Assembly (NCBI GenBank): GCA_013396755.1
Contig: VWZF01005259.1
Coordinates: 124,001 to 188,000 of the forward strand
Direction: 5' to 3'
DNA length: 64,000 bases
Origin: Sclerurus mexicanus
Lineage: Eukaryota > Chordata > Aves > Passeriformes > Furnariidae
In this document: one piece after another, positions 38,667 to 50,580 of the stretch
How the letters are laid out: the number at the start of each line of letters is the position of its first letter
Numbering within the stretch: the first letter of the stretch is position 1
Position numbers and translations under genes: made by a program
The notes under the pieces: generated by a model
What the model was told of the DNA's origin: nothing
Databases searched by the model: none
What the model saw: the letters and a program-made list of their open reading frames with translations, nothing else

Positions 38667-41600
38667 ACCAAAGCAACTCTAGTTTCTTTGCCAAGCACAG
38701 CAGCGCAATAAAGATGTTTTATTATTTGCTTTTATTGTTAGTGTCTTTAAAAGACCATTAAAAATAACAGTCCAAATGTTTCTGTGGTTTGTGGGATCTA
38801 TATGTGTCAGTATTAAAGTGAGTCATACCATCACAATCATGAGAGGTTATTGGCATTTTACTCTAAAAGAAAAACTATGACTTGCTTGAACTATTTTTTT
38901 CTTTCTGCTTTAGTAACATCTCCATCCTAGGAGCTATTATAAATGCTTATATAAGAAAAGTTTCACAAAGCAGAATTTCACCCTTTATCAAGCACTATAT
39001 TTCACTACAAAATTGGTTTTGCTGTGAATTCTAGAAAAATGTGTTCTAAGTATTGCACTGTGTAAACATGTTCTTGGTAATTGCATAACACATTGATCTT
39101 GGTGGGTCAAATATCAAGCCATTTCCTGAACATATTCATTTGAACCACATGTATCTGAAACCACACAGACAATTCCAATACTTAATAATGTCTGTGCATT
39201 TACTTCATAGTCAAAATTAAAGATAATTGTTTTCATGGGATGTCAGCAGTGTACAGGTATGTGGTTGCCTCTTCTCCTAGAGGAAGGATGGCTTTAAAGC
39301 TTCTAATGCTAGCAGGTTGAGTTAAGTGCTGTCATTGCCTGGGTTAGCAGCTGTCCAGCTTATCACCATTCATTTTTTAAACTTAGACAGCTCACTAATA
39401 CTTTCTGTATCCATATCCCAAAAACTGCAGTGCTGACAGGGATGGTACAGCTTCAATACGAACTCAGGCCTCTGGACTGAATCTTGTTAGGCTTTGTCTA
39501 GACTTGTCTCAATCTGCCTAAAGCTCTCTTTATTTTTGTGTAGCTGATAGTAACAAGTGAATTTCTTTCTGCATAGAAACAAATACTTAAGATCTTCACA
39601 TAATGTAGTATAGAGCAGTATGGGCATGGTATGGCAACAGAAGCTTGAAAGTGGGGACCTGGAGCAGTGCAGAGAAGTGTAGGTGTGACATGGTAAGAAA
39701 AGCGACACATGGTGACACTGGAGACCCCAGAAAACAACTCACCTGTGACTACTGATAAAGAAAAAAGGTGTGGGAGCTGGACAATACAGATTTTAGGGTA
39801 TGGAAGAACAAGTATCCATTATATGTAAGACACTCCATATGTAGTACATTTAACTGTTAAGTGGAATGACAGAGCAATGAAGAAAAAGCAAATTGTAAAA
39901 AGTGGTAAGATATAAAGATAGAAAAATATCTCCAAATGGACCCTAGAAAGAGGAAGAACAAATTATCCTTCTGTCACCAAAAACTTGGGGTCTCTGAAAG
40001 ACTTGGGGTGCCGGCAACTTTCTGTCAGACTCTTTGAGCCCCTAAAGTTTAGCCAATAATCTTAGGACCAAGATGGTTGTGGAAAGGTAAACCATAGCAG
40101 TGGGGAATGGGTAGACACTACGAATTGTCTGTATGCAGTTTTAAGATCTTTTTTTTTTCCATCTGTAATGACTAGATGTGGAATTATTTGATGATGAGAA
40201 TTTCAATTACACAAGCAATAATTCTTGACTTTGCTCATTAAGAGTGTTTTCTTTTGCCCAAACAAGTCTGAGTCTATCAATACCTCCCCAACTCCTATAT
40301 TATTGTTATAGTTCATAATTATAGAATATAGTCAATACTGATTGTACCAAGTAAAAATTAGCTCATATTATTATTTGCATGTAATTACATTGCCAAGAAA
40401 GAGGTGAAATAATATTTCTGTCTTTTCAATAATATCTGCAGTATTGAGTTCTAAACAAAACTTTAACTATATGAACTCCAGGTTATGTTGGTTGCTTGGA
40501 AGTCTCTCACCATGTGAACAAAAATAAAAATAATTAAAAACAAAACAAAAACAAGACAGAACAAAACAAAAAAGCCCAACACATGTAACTAAAAAACTTG
40601 TGTTCAAAGGTTTTTCTGGGAACTTATTATACCAGAGCTACATCTTGAGGGATGTAGGGACACAGCCAGCATTTAATGAATTAGTTGGTACAGGAAGTAG
40701 AATGTAGCTGTATTACTCAGGGTAACCAAGCTGAACATATCCTTTTCATTAATTTACTGCAAGCTGCAGATATCCATGGTAGGCAATAATAAATTGAACT
40801 CCAGACCTAGCTTGCTCTTACTGTAGGGGGTGAAGATACCTCTCAAACTTTGAAGCACAGTTTAGGAGGGATTACAGCAAAGGAAGGGAAATAATTGCAC
40901 TGACTGAAAACATTACTATTTAAGCCTATGTAGACAAACAGTTGTCATTCTGTGTCAAAACCCACCTAATTAGAAAGGTAACTCAGCCTGCATTGAAATC
41001 CACTGCTTTCTGAGGTCTTTTTAAGTTCTGTAGTAGCATGGATCAATCTCCATGATTGGCAAAGATGAAATCCTGGACTTCATTCTTGTTAGTCCAGACT
41101 AAAACTGGCCCTCAGAATTTTTTTGTTTTAAATCTTACACTGAAGTATGTACATGATAAACTGGTATTGATACTGACCTGTGTGATGTTTTAGCAAGACA
41201 ACGATTTTCATATTTATTTTTATGGTGTAAATCTCTTGACTGATATATTAATAATGAGCATAATTAAAACCGCTTAACTTACTGTTGCATCAGTTTGGTT
41301 TCGTCACTAACTGCAGTGCATGTATACAATATAATTTACATGCTTTTTTTTATTTTTTTTTTCCTAAATTATTACTGAATCAGTGTTTAATACCTGTAGT
41401 AGAAGGTAATTATTAAGCTCTAATATGAAGCTGTATCTCTACCAAGTTCAACATGCCTGTGTTAGCACTAGGCTGAGTTGTAACTAGGAAAGCTAGTTAC
41501 AAAATCAGGGGTAAAGAAGACTCAATAAATTAAGGTTCATGCAGCTACTAAGACAAATTAGGATAGCATGAATTTGAATTGTATAGGTATGCCAGTGGGG

Positions 41601-44600
41601 AAACAGATTCAGGCAGTGGGATTTTATATTGAAGGCTATTGCATAGATAAAATAATTTTTCAAACTACATTGTTTAATCATACTTTGATTCCCCCCTATT
41701 TTAAAGCTTCCTACAAAAAAAAAAAAATCCCCCAAACCCAAAAACAAACAAAAAAAACTATTCCCCCCCCTTTAAGAAATGGTACAAAACAAAGAGTTTG
41801 GAGTCCCAGGCTTGTCTTCATAGGCCAATTATATCTCTTTGGTCTTGTAACTTCAGAGTTGCTGAGATGCTCCTATTGCTCTGGAGAGCACAGAAGATGC
41901 TCAGAGTCTGTGTAATGGTCTAAGGGAGACTGTCATTTCACTCCTGACTGTTTCAGGAGTCTTGTTCACTAACAGGCCACATGTGTAGCTGTTGCACTCA
42001 GCCTGTTGACTCTCTGCTGTGCGATTGGCAGACTCGTGGGAGGCACTGCAGAATCCACAGCACTATATCCGAGACAATTATTATATGGCATGCTGCTACA
42101 GGCCCTTCTGATGTACCACATGGTAATTTGTGTTAATGAGTGTCAGAATTGTAGATGCTCTGCTGCTGAGCATTTTAGACCACACGTAGAGAATTCCAAC
42201 AAATGGCATGTCCCTTGTCAACAAACAGTGTTATATTCTAACATATACTTCATCCTTTTTTGTGGGTTTTTTCCCACTCCTGCATAGGTCTGAACCACAA
42301 GTTGCATTTAATCGGAAATACAGCTTACAAAGAGCATCAAATTCCAGTCTATGTAGTATTCCTTAACATGTTTGACTTAATTTGTTAGCTTGGAATCCGA
42401 TTTAATAATTTCTGGGATAAAGTAAGTATCCTTTGCCCCTCTGACAAGGGCAGACTAGGTGAAATTCAAACAGTGTCTTGTAATGACAAATCTAATAATT
42501 AGTAAATAACAGAAATAATCAATATTGTTCAGACACCTTGTCTATAGGGTAATTGCAAATCAGTAACTGTCTTTCTAACACTTCTCTGGTGTGTCACTGA
42601 AGGATTTGCTCTATGAGAAGAGATCCTTCAGTATAGAGGAGAATTTGTTAGCTATTGAGTATGTAAAGGTGTTTTCCCATACAGGTTTTAGTCAAAATGT
42701 AATTCATTTTTCTCTGTAAAAGCTTTCAGTCTGCAATCTTCAAGTGTTCATGGACTAGCTCTCATGAGTGCCTGTACAGCAACTTAAAAGGAAAAAAAAA
42801 AAAGTATGCGTGAGGCTTGGACTTGCAATACAGCATCTGCACCATCACTGACTTTTTTAATTTGCAGACTTAAAAAAATATTAAAAAAACTAACTTACTG
42901 CAGAGGTGTGGAGATAAGAGCCCAAAAGTCCAAGTAACCAAGGAGACACCACATTATGTAGTTAGTTAGACAAAGATTCTAAATTATGAAGAGCTTACCA
43001 GTTAGCAATTTGAGAAGTGCAGTCTCAGCATACAAGTACAGTACCCAATACTAAAAGAAGAAAATAGTTCTTTAGTTTGGTTTATAGTTGAATATATTAT
43101 GTAGGACTGACAAAGGAATTATTTCCCATAACTTCTCCATAAACATATTCTCAAAGATATTTTCCACTCATAACCACCTAGGACATCTTCATGCTGCTTC
43201 TTCCAATATGCTCTACACAGTCTACCAGCATCTGTATATTGCAGGAATAAACTCTAATTTCAGAATGAATGGAAGTTGGAAAATATTGTCTCAGTTTTAC
43301 AGAAGGACAGTAGACAGAGGATGATTAAGCAACTTGCCAGCAATTCACACCACAGAGCAGAACAGCAAACTGAGTTGCAATGGCAAGTTCTTTAAATGCT
43401 AACTTTATAAAACATGCTGTAAGTGTCCATCATCAAGTGCACCTGAAAAGCCTGAGCATTCATGATGATTGATTGCATTAAACTCTGCCTGCTGCGGTCA
43501 CAGTGGACTCCTCTGATTTATATCACGTTAGAATCTACTCTGTGTTCTACTAAGTGTTGAGTAGAAACATCAGCTTGCAAACTTCATTGCTTTTCTGCAG
43601 AAAAGCATTGTGAAAGTCCTTTGCAGACCTATTTACCTGTTTCTGAATAGTATAGGGACATAAATTTTTTACTTTGTATTTGCAGGTAAATGCCAGAAAT
43701 TGAAAGTCTTTGAAAAGGAAAATTCTGTGATCTCTGAACTTGTTTCATTATGATTCTTTGAAAAGATAATGCCAATTCAATGCCTCATGTTGATACCAAA
43801 AGATAGGGTTTTTGAGGAATTAAATTTGTCAGAATCAGTACATTGTTGCAAAATGTTTTCATTTTGGTGAAAATACATCTTCTGACAAGAAAATATTCCA
43901 CTGAAAAGCTTTTGACTGGCTCAGATTGTTTCTGAGTGTACCTACTGTGAAGCCAAAACACTAAGGAGCACTTTCTGACTTTTCTTAGCATTTGACATAA
44001 CCAATATACGAGAGAAGTTATTAAATGCTAAGGCAAAGCTTAAAGCTTGTGCTGTAGAAATGTTGCCCAATTAACATAATTACTGTGTGTTCAGTGCTGC
44101 TAGTTTTGAGAGCTTCTGAGACTGTAAACCAGCCTCTGCTCTTGCTGTCATGCATATCACCAGCAGATGTAGCATTAGTGCCATAGGCACAGGCCAGATA
44201 ATCCTGAATTTGGAAAGCAAAGAATGTCATGTAATTATTTTGCAGCCTAACATAATGTGGTCTGTTTGGGAAGCCAAAAACACACGGCACATCTTTTCTG
44301 TTGATGTTTTACAATAAAGTTGACAGCCAGATAGCAGTAGGGTGAGGGAGGCAGAGTGCTGTGCAGAATGTGTGTATGCTGTAGTGACAACTCACAATGC
44401 AACCTACAGATACAGCACAAAGGAGCACTAACAGCTCTTCAAAGTAGACATGTGAAGTCGATGGTATTAATGCACACTGAAACATTGTATTGTCCTACAA
44501 AAATGAGCAATACCATTATCCATCCCATCAATCTTTCAGCAGCAGAAAAAAAGCAAAGAACTTCTTGAGACAAAGAGGGGGAAAGTCTTTTTTCCTCCAA

Positions 44601-45977
44601 GCTGGCAGCAGGAGACCCGAATTCAAATAACGTGGGAGTATTGCTCCAAATGCCCAACCGTTATCTCATTGAGCCTTGCCACCTCTCCTTTAGCATTTTT
44701 CAGCACATTGTTATCCTTTGTTTTCAATATATCTCACTGTATCATATATATCATTACATTCTTGTTTTTCCAGCCTTCTACTCCATTCCCTTTCTTATGT
44801 TCCACTTGTTTCCAGTTTTCTCTCACAAGACCAGTCCCATCACCCCACTGCTCACCTGCTGTATTGCATACCTTACATTTAAAAGACTTTTCTGAGAAGT
44901 TTAGTGCATCAACTAAAATATCTAAAGTGACTGACCTATATTAAATTGCTCTATTCCTTGTGTTGTACTGATTCATACATAGCTAATTCAGTAATTCTTA
45001 ACAAGCTAATTTCAAGCCAAGACCATATTTAAGCTGGTGCGGTAGTTTTATGGCTCACATCTTGGCTCATGTTTCTTCCATACTATTTCTCTGGATACTC
45101 TCTTGGCCTCAGGGATAAATGTAATTGCCTACTTTTTAGGGAATATTTTTGATCTTTTATACTGTCAATTTTGATTCCTGAGTTAATAAAATTGGGTATC
45201 ACAATAGTTATCACGTGATGGAGAGATTTCAGTTGAGTGACTGACACCATGACTCTATATCTTATCATTTTCTTCATTTAAATTAAAAGAAATTTAAAAT
45301 CTGTTGAGCACTTGATGATGACAATGTTGACAATGGTAATAACTAGCAGTAGCCTTACTAGTTTTCTCCAGGATATTTTGCCGTCATGAATGGGAGGCAA
45401 TGATAAGAGATGGCAAGAAAATTAGTTCAGGAAACAATTTTTCTAAGACATCATATGGGCTCTGAAAAACGTGAAAATTTTTCATATTGCATGTGTGGGT
45501 CAGATATAACCTTTCTTCTTTTAAATTCTGGATTTTCCATCTCACTATCAGTAGCACGAGATGACTAAGGATTTAGCAGGCAAGTTGGCTTGTACCAGAG
45601 CCCAGAATAGAGGCTTTTTTTTTTTGAAAATAATAATATGAAGACAGTATCAGGCTGATAAAAATTATAAAAGAGAACCTGAAAATCAATAGTACAAAAT
45701 AACAATTCTCCATCTCAATGAGATAAAGTCAATGCATGCATATTGGCACAAAGTGATTTGCTATGCCACTGCTATCAAATTTTATTTGCCATCTATAGTT
45801 CAGGAAAGGAAAGCTTTAAAACTTTTTTTTTTTTGAAATTCAAAACTTCTCTAAAAGAAGCTAATTGCTTCTTACCTGTGTGAATCATCACAGTGAGAAA
45901 AATTATAGATGACACATCATAAATTGATACTGGAGTTCAAATGTTATTAGAGAACTTTCGAGCTAGGCTCCTTAGGC
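38667..45977. other. AT-rich sequence, no gene seen
   Basis: Short open frames only. A/C tracts lie at about 40537-40575 and 41711-41770. I saw no recognisable transposon or RNA gene in this segment. Confidence 0.5.
41711..41770 (-). repeat. A/C-rich low-complexity tract
   Basis: A run of about 13 A passes into TCCCCCAAACCC and AAAC units and ends in a C8 run. This is the longest A/C-only stretch in the window. Confidence 0.75.
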
Positions 45978-46036
45978 TAATGTTGTCATTTGGATTCCAC
46001 AATGATTAAGAACATAGTAATACATTCTTCCTCATT
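45978..46036 (+). repeat. 59-bp dispersed repeat, copy 1
   Basis: It aligns without gaps to 47682-47740 with 7 mismatches in 59 positions. Shared cores include TAATGTTGTC, GAACATAGTA and CTTCCTCATT. I do not recognise the family. No similarity is obvious beyond the ends. Confidence 0.8.
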
Positions 46037-47681
46037 CATTGCCTTACAGATAATATTTGATTACATTATATGCAATGTGCTCAAACCTACAGTGTATACA
46101 AAAAAAAAGCATAGAAAAGCTTTTTGAATGTGATTAAGGTGTAAAACCAAGTCATGTTTAAAAAAAATGCATTGTCCCCATAAGTTCTAGCATTTTTTGT
46201 AAAAACCAAAAATAAAAAAAGAAAACCCAATCTTCTGTCAGTGAAATGAAAATGGGGGCAGGGGCAAGTAGGTTTAATAGCTGGTAAAAGGTAAAAAAAC
46301 AAAACAAAACAAAAACAAACCAGAAACAGACATCCTTCTTTACCATTTATAATACCTTTATAATATTTTATTTTTCATCTTAGGGTAGGACAGAAAGATA
46401 TTGCACTATCTGGAAAATCATCATGGTAAATAGCAGACCTGCTGATTCACAAGTACTGTTTTGACTTTCTCTCCCAGTGTTTTTCTCAAATGTTTCCAGA
46501 TAGTTGTAGTCCTGTGTATCTGATTTTCTCTACTTGTTATGCACATTATTAACAGATCTCCCCCAACAGAGGAGGGAGAAAGTCCTGATATCTACATATG
46601 GCTGTAGCCTCTTGATAAACAATTCCCTTGGTATTTACACATTCAAGACATCTGTCTCACTTTGTCTACAATTTTCAAAGAGGCAATATCATTGTGTGGT
46701 GTTAAGGGAAAAATAAAAACAAAATGTGAGACTTGAAACAACAGAAAAGAAAAAAAAAACAGCTCGAAAAAAATGCTGGGAAATAGTTCAAACTCCTTGG
46801 TTGGTGTTAATATTTAAAAGGGTGTTGAGTTATCCTTTAGAGTCTTCTACTCTGTTGTGTCCCTAAGTAACAGTAAGAGTGTTTTTATTATCTGGACATT
46901 GCATTTGGCACTCTCCATCATATCTAAACTACAAACTGCTAGAGTATGCAAAAATCTAAAAAGGTTTCCTTGGAATAGTGTTGTGTTAGTTGACATTTGT
47001 GGTAACTTGGGAGGTAGTGAGAAGCTAACCATTGATGGGGGATTTCAAGACTGAAGATTTCTGTGGGGCAAATGAGAAGCAAGGCTAAAAAGATCTATGA
47101 TGTTGGAATGGCATTATTCCAGTAATTCAAGACCTTTCTGGTGTTGCTTTTAAAAGACTGGTTTGACAAGGACACTGGCTATAGTAATATTTTAACTGGA
47201 AAGGAATATAATACGCCTTTCATAGAAAAGACACACCAATCTCTGGCATCTGTCATTTATGCATGCAATATTTATATTGCATGTGTCATTGTTGTATCTG
47301 ACTACTGCTCAAGGACTGAGAATACAAGTTATTTCCAAACCAGGAGCATTTTAGTAACAGAACCTGTTTACCACCTCGATAAAGCCAGGTGACGAAAGAG
47401 AAGTCCATGCATCATAACCTAAATCCTTAAAATGGATTTGACAGGAACCTGTGTAGTGCTGAAAGCGTGATATAATGTAGTTGTTCACTGCTTCTTCTGC
47501 AGAGTTAAAATAGAATTTCAAAATATTATGCTTAAAAATGTTTTCAGCTAACAAACACACAGTTAAGTAACGTATATCCTGCAGTAAATTTGAAAGGTTG
47601 TTTACAGTTATAGGAAAATACAGTATATTCCAAGCCCTACCAGTGTCAATTATTTCATGTACTTTCTAGGTTTGATTTAAT
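46037..47681. other. AT-rich sequence between the two 59-bp repeat copies
   Basis: It contains an A/C tract at 46293-46321 and a 22-bp perfect inverted repeat at 47262-47283. No gene was seen. Confidence 0.5.
47262..47283. repeat. Perfect inverted repeat, 10-bp arms
   Basis: CATGCAATAT and ATATTGCATG flank a 2-nt TT spacer. Surrounding bases (TGTCATTTATG on the left, TGTCATTG on the right) give no further clean pairing. Confidence 0.8.
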
Positions 47682-47740
47682 TAATGTTGTCCTCTGAATT
47701 CCACAGTGATAAAGAACATAGTAGTACACTCTTCCTCATT
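47682..47740 (+). repeat. 59-bp dispersed repeat, copy 2
   Basis: Direct-orientation partner of 45978-46036, starting about 1.7 kb downstream of it, with 52 of 59 positions identical. It could be a remnant of an unrecognised interspersed repeat or of a local segmental duplication. Confidence 0.8.
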
Positions 47741-49359
47741 AGTTTTTCCTGGAGTTGTGTGTCAACAGAACATAATTTCTTGTGAACTCTCAGGCAGAAA
47801 GTGTTCATAGGAGTAGAATACAGTTATTGTTAGATGCTTGTTCTCTATGAAGAGGATTGACTGAAGAGTCTGATTTTCAGAGGAAGGCTCACCAGCATTG
47901 AAAAATAAACAGTATTATATCTTTCATTTTTCCTGGATTTCACAACAGATCTCTCAGCTTTCATCCAACCTCATCTCTCCACCACAGTCACTGAACACTC
48001 AGTGGTAGCTTTGCTGCAAACCACATCCTAGCTTCAGAACTTTACGTGTGTATATCTGAAGAATTGTGATGGTCATGAAAGGTCATGTTTGTCATTGGGA
48101 TGACGTGCTTAGGGTGCAAATGCTTCCTAGCATTAATTTTTGGGACTATTTAAAAAGGAATGATTGATGGCAAGTTCTGTGTTAGCTAGAACACATTATG
48201 TATGCCACGTTCAGCACTACCCTACATGGATGTCTGGGTTTTGTTCTCCAAGGTCACACTTTTAGCCAGACTGCTTCAGCTGATGGACAGAGTTGAGCTA
48301 ACAAACCATAACAGTATTAGAATCAATGTCTGAAGCCAGCCTGGGAAGGACAAAGGATTTCTCTAAGAACTACGTATTGTTAGTAAGAGGCCAATATTAG
48401 CACCCAAGGTGTCCAAACAATTAAAAGGTTCTGGGGTTAGGTTGTTTGAGAGCAGGATAATCTTCTGCACTTCTTAAAAGTGTGAGTGTAACTGTATGAG
48501 AATTTGAGTTTGAATGTTTTGAAACAAAATCTACTGCAAAGTGTTCATGTAATGGAACAGTCTCCAAAGGTATGAAAGCACGAATTGGGTAATTTTCAGC
48601 TGAAGCCATGGGAGCAGGTGCAATCCAGGAGTGTACCTAGTGTGGTCTGGCTGCTAATAGTATGCAGTTCACAAACCAGAATAGAGCATCTGTAAAAGAA
48701 CAAACAAACAAAATTCTTGAAGCACAAATAATTTTTATGTCTTATTGTCATCAGAGTTGTTTTGCTTCTCCGATCTGTTTCATTTGGGCAGTGCTGCTCT
48801 AATAGAAACACAGCCAGTGGCTGTTTCTACATGTAGGACAGTAGGCAGTTTATTTCTATGTGTTCACTACCTGTATGTTTAATAGGTGGCAGAGCTAGTT
48901 GCTACTTGATATTGGATATAGTTGCTACTTTCATATTGGAAATATGACAGAACTGCCTGTGTGGACACTACAATAGTCTTTCCCAAGGACTTTCAGGACT
49001 TTCTAGTAGTGGGACTGGTAGAGGGTCATGTAAGTGATGCAAGAAGTTCTCAGAAATTCAGTGGTCGGGTTGTGACAAGCACAGAGCCTGCCTGTGTCTT
49101 TGTCTGCATCTTTTTCATAGAGAACTCTTTTTTTTTTCCCCCCCAACTTGACAGCATTCCCTGAACAGCACTCTGGGTTGTGAGAAAGTCACAGAATCCT
49201 TAAGAAAATCTTTCACTTTCCAGCATACAAGACTTGACTGTGAGCTGGCTCTCAGAAAACTCCTCATCTTTAAATTAATTCACAATGCTCATGTGCTAAC
49301 AACAAGTTCTCACTGTGCCTGCACGTAAATGAAACTAAGAGAATCAGATAGTAGAGATA
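47741..49359. other. No gene seen
   Basis: Unique-looking sequence with an approximately 23-26-bp tandem duplication at 48897-48945. Open frames are short. Confidence 0.5.
48897..48945. repeat. Imperfect tandem duplication of about 23-26 bp
   Basis: AGTTGCTACTTGATATTGGA at 48897 and AGTTGCTACTTTCATATTGG at 48920 are adjacent and in the same orientation, with a small indel and substitutions. This indicates a somewhat older local duplication. Confidence 0.75.
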
Positions 49360-50057
49360 TCACAGTTGTCACAGCAGTTTCCAGGCTTCTTCTTCAGGGA
49401 ATTTCTTCCATATGTTTCTTCTGCAGGGATCCTCTTTCTTGGGGGAACTTCTGGCAGCTTCCTTCTGCAGGTGAGGGGTGGCTTCTGGAGGCTTTTGCTT
49501 CTATCAGCTCTGACAGTCAGCTTGTGTTGGCAGTTCTTGGAAGTGCCTAAAAGTCTTGTTTCCAATTGGCTGCTGCTACAGATCTTTTTGCAAAGGGGTC
49601 TAGAAGCTCTGTAGAAAAGTCTTTGAGCCTACTCACCTGTAGGCAGTACGTAGGTGCCTACTGTCAGTTTGCCACAGTCTCAAACATTGGCTGTTTTGGG
49701 ACATCTGAGCCCTTGACCTCTGGGAGGGGTGTTCAACCTTCAGCTGCAGGTGGTGCCTGGTGCCTCCCCCTGCCTCTGGGAGATGGGCTGTCACTGAGAC
49801 ACCAAACCACCAGGTGAAGGAGTGGTGAGAGGAGGTAAGCAGACTACATATCTCCAGGATGGATGAACAGACTATCAATGGGGTTTTTAGAGGGATGTTG
49901 TAGAGACCAGCCTAAGCCCCACTGTGGATGGAAAAAAGGACTTCTAGTGACTGTGCCCAGAGGTCAGCTGTTATGATGAGGCTGGAAATGGATGGATCCT
50001 GGCAGCAGGAGGAAGGCTCCTTCTCTGCCTGCAGAACTGTAGTTACACTACAGGCCA
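49360..50057. other. GC-richer block of unknown origin, beside CR1
   Basis: Composition becomes markedly richer in G and C, and open frames of 73-158 codons overlap in several frames on both strands, a pattern typical of GC-rich non-coding sequence. It directly precedes the CR1 fragment at 50058 and may be part of an older repeat, but it does not match CR1 3' sequence that I recognise. No promoter or exon structure is evident. Confidence 0.35.
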
Positions 50058-50168
50058 TGTTGGACAGGGCTTTGAGCCAACCTGGTCTAGTAGGTGTCCA
50101 TGTCCACGGCAGGGAGGTTGGAACTAAATGGTCTTTAAAGTCCCTTCTAACCAAACTTTTCTGTGAGT
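50058..50168 (+). mobile_element. CR1 LINE, 3'-terminal fragment
   Basis: Sense-strand CR1 3' end with the words GGCTTTGAGCCAACCTGGTC, TAGTAGGTGTCCATGTCCAC, GGCAGGGAGGTTGGAACTAA and TCTTTAAAGTCCCTTCTAAC. It has the same 3' end type as the minus-strand copy at 33721. It is truncated to about 110 bp, and its terminal octamers have decayed. Confidence 0.9.
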
Positions 50169-50342
50169 TTCTTATCCTTCTTTTTGCTGCCAGAACCATT
50201 CTTGTTGACCTTCATGTCCCTCTGTTCCAACTCCACCCGAGCTCTGGTTTTCCTAACCCTCTCCACTTACACTCAGACAATGTGTGCGTAATTCTCCTGG
50301 GTAGCCTGTCCTCTCTTTCATCATTTGTGTACCTTCCTTCAT
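50169..50342. other. Spacer between two CR1 fragments
   Basis: About 170 bp of pyrimidine-rich sequence without recognisable content separates two CR1 pieces of opposite orientation. Confidence 0.5.
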
Positions 50343-50580
50343 CCTTGGAGGCCTCCTGCCCACTTCTTGCAAGCTGTTCCAGTGCCTCACCACCTTCACA
50401 GTGAAGAATTTCTTCCTAAGATTTAAGCTAAACCTACCCTCTCTCAGTTTAAAGGTGTTATCCTTTGCCCTTTCCCTACATGCAAACGCTCTCTTTGGCT
50501 CTCTTGTAGGCCCCCTCCAGGTACTGGGAAGCTGTTATAAGTTTTCCCCGGTGCCTCTTCTCCAGGCTGATGAGGCAGCT
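50343..50580 (-). mobile_element. CR1 LINE fragment (minus strand)
   Basis: Antisense CR1 sequence. The plus strand reads TCCAGTGCCTCACCACCTTC, then CAGTGAAGAATTTCTTCCTA, then CTACCCTCTCTCAGTTTAAA, then a CTCTTGTAGGCCCCCTCCAG segment and CTTCTCCAGGCTGATGAGG. This covers the internal part of the CR1 3' region. The element's own 3' terminus is missing, so it is truncated at both ends or was rearranged after insertion. Confidence 0.9.

Noticed and set aside
49928..50404. 158-codon plus-strand open frame
   Set aside because: It runs through the CR1 fragment at 50058-50168, the spacer after it and the first bases of the antisense CR1 piece, in a GC-rich block, so the frame is an accident of repeat sequence.
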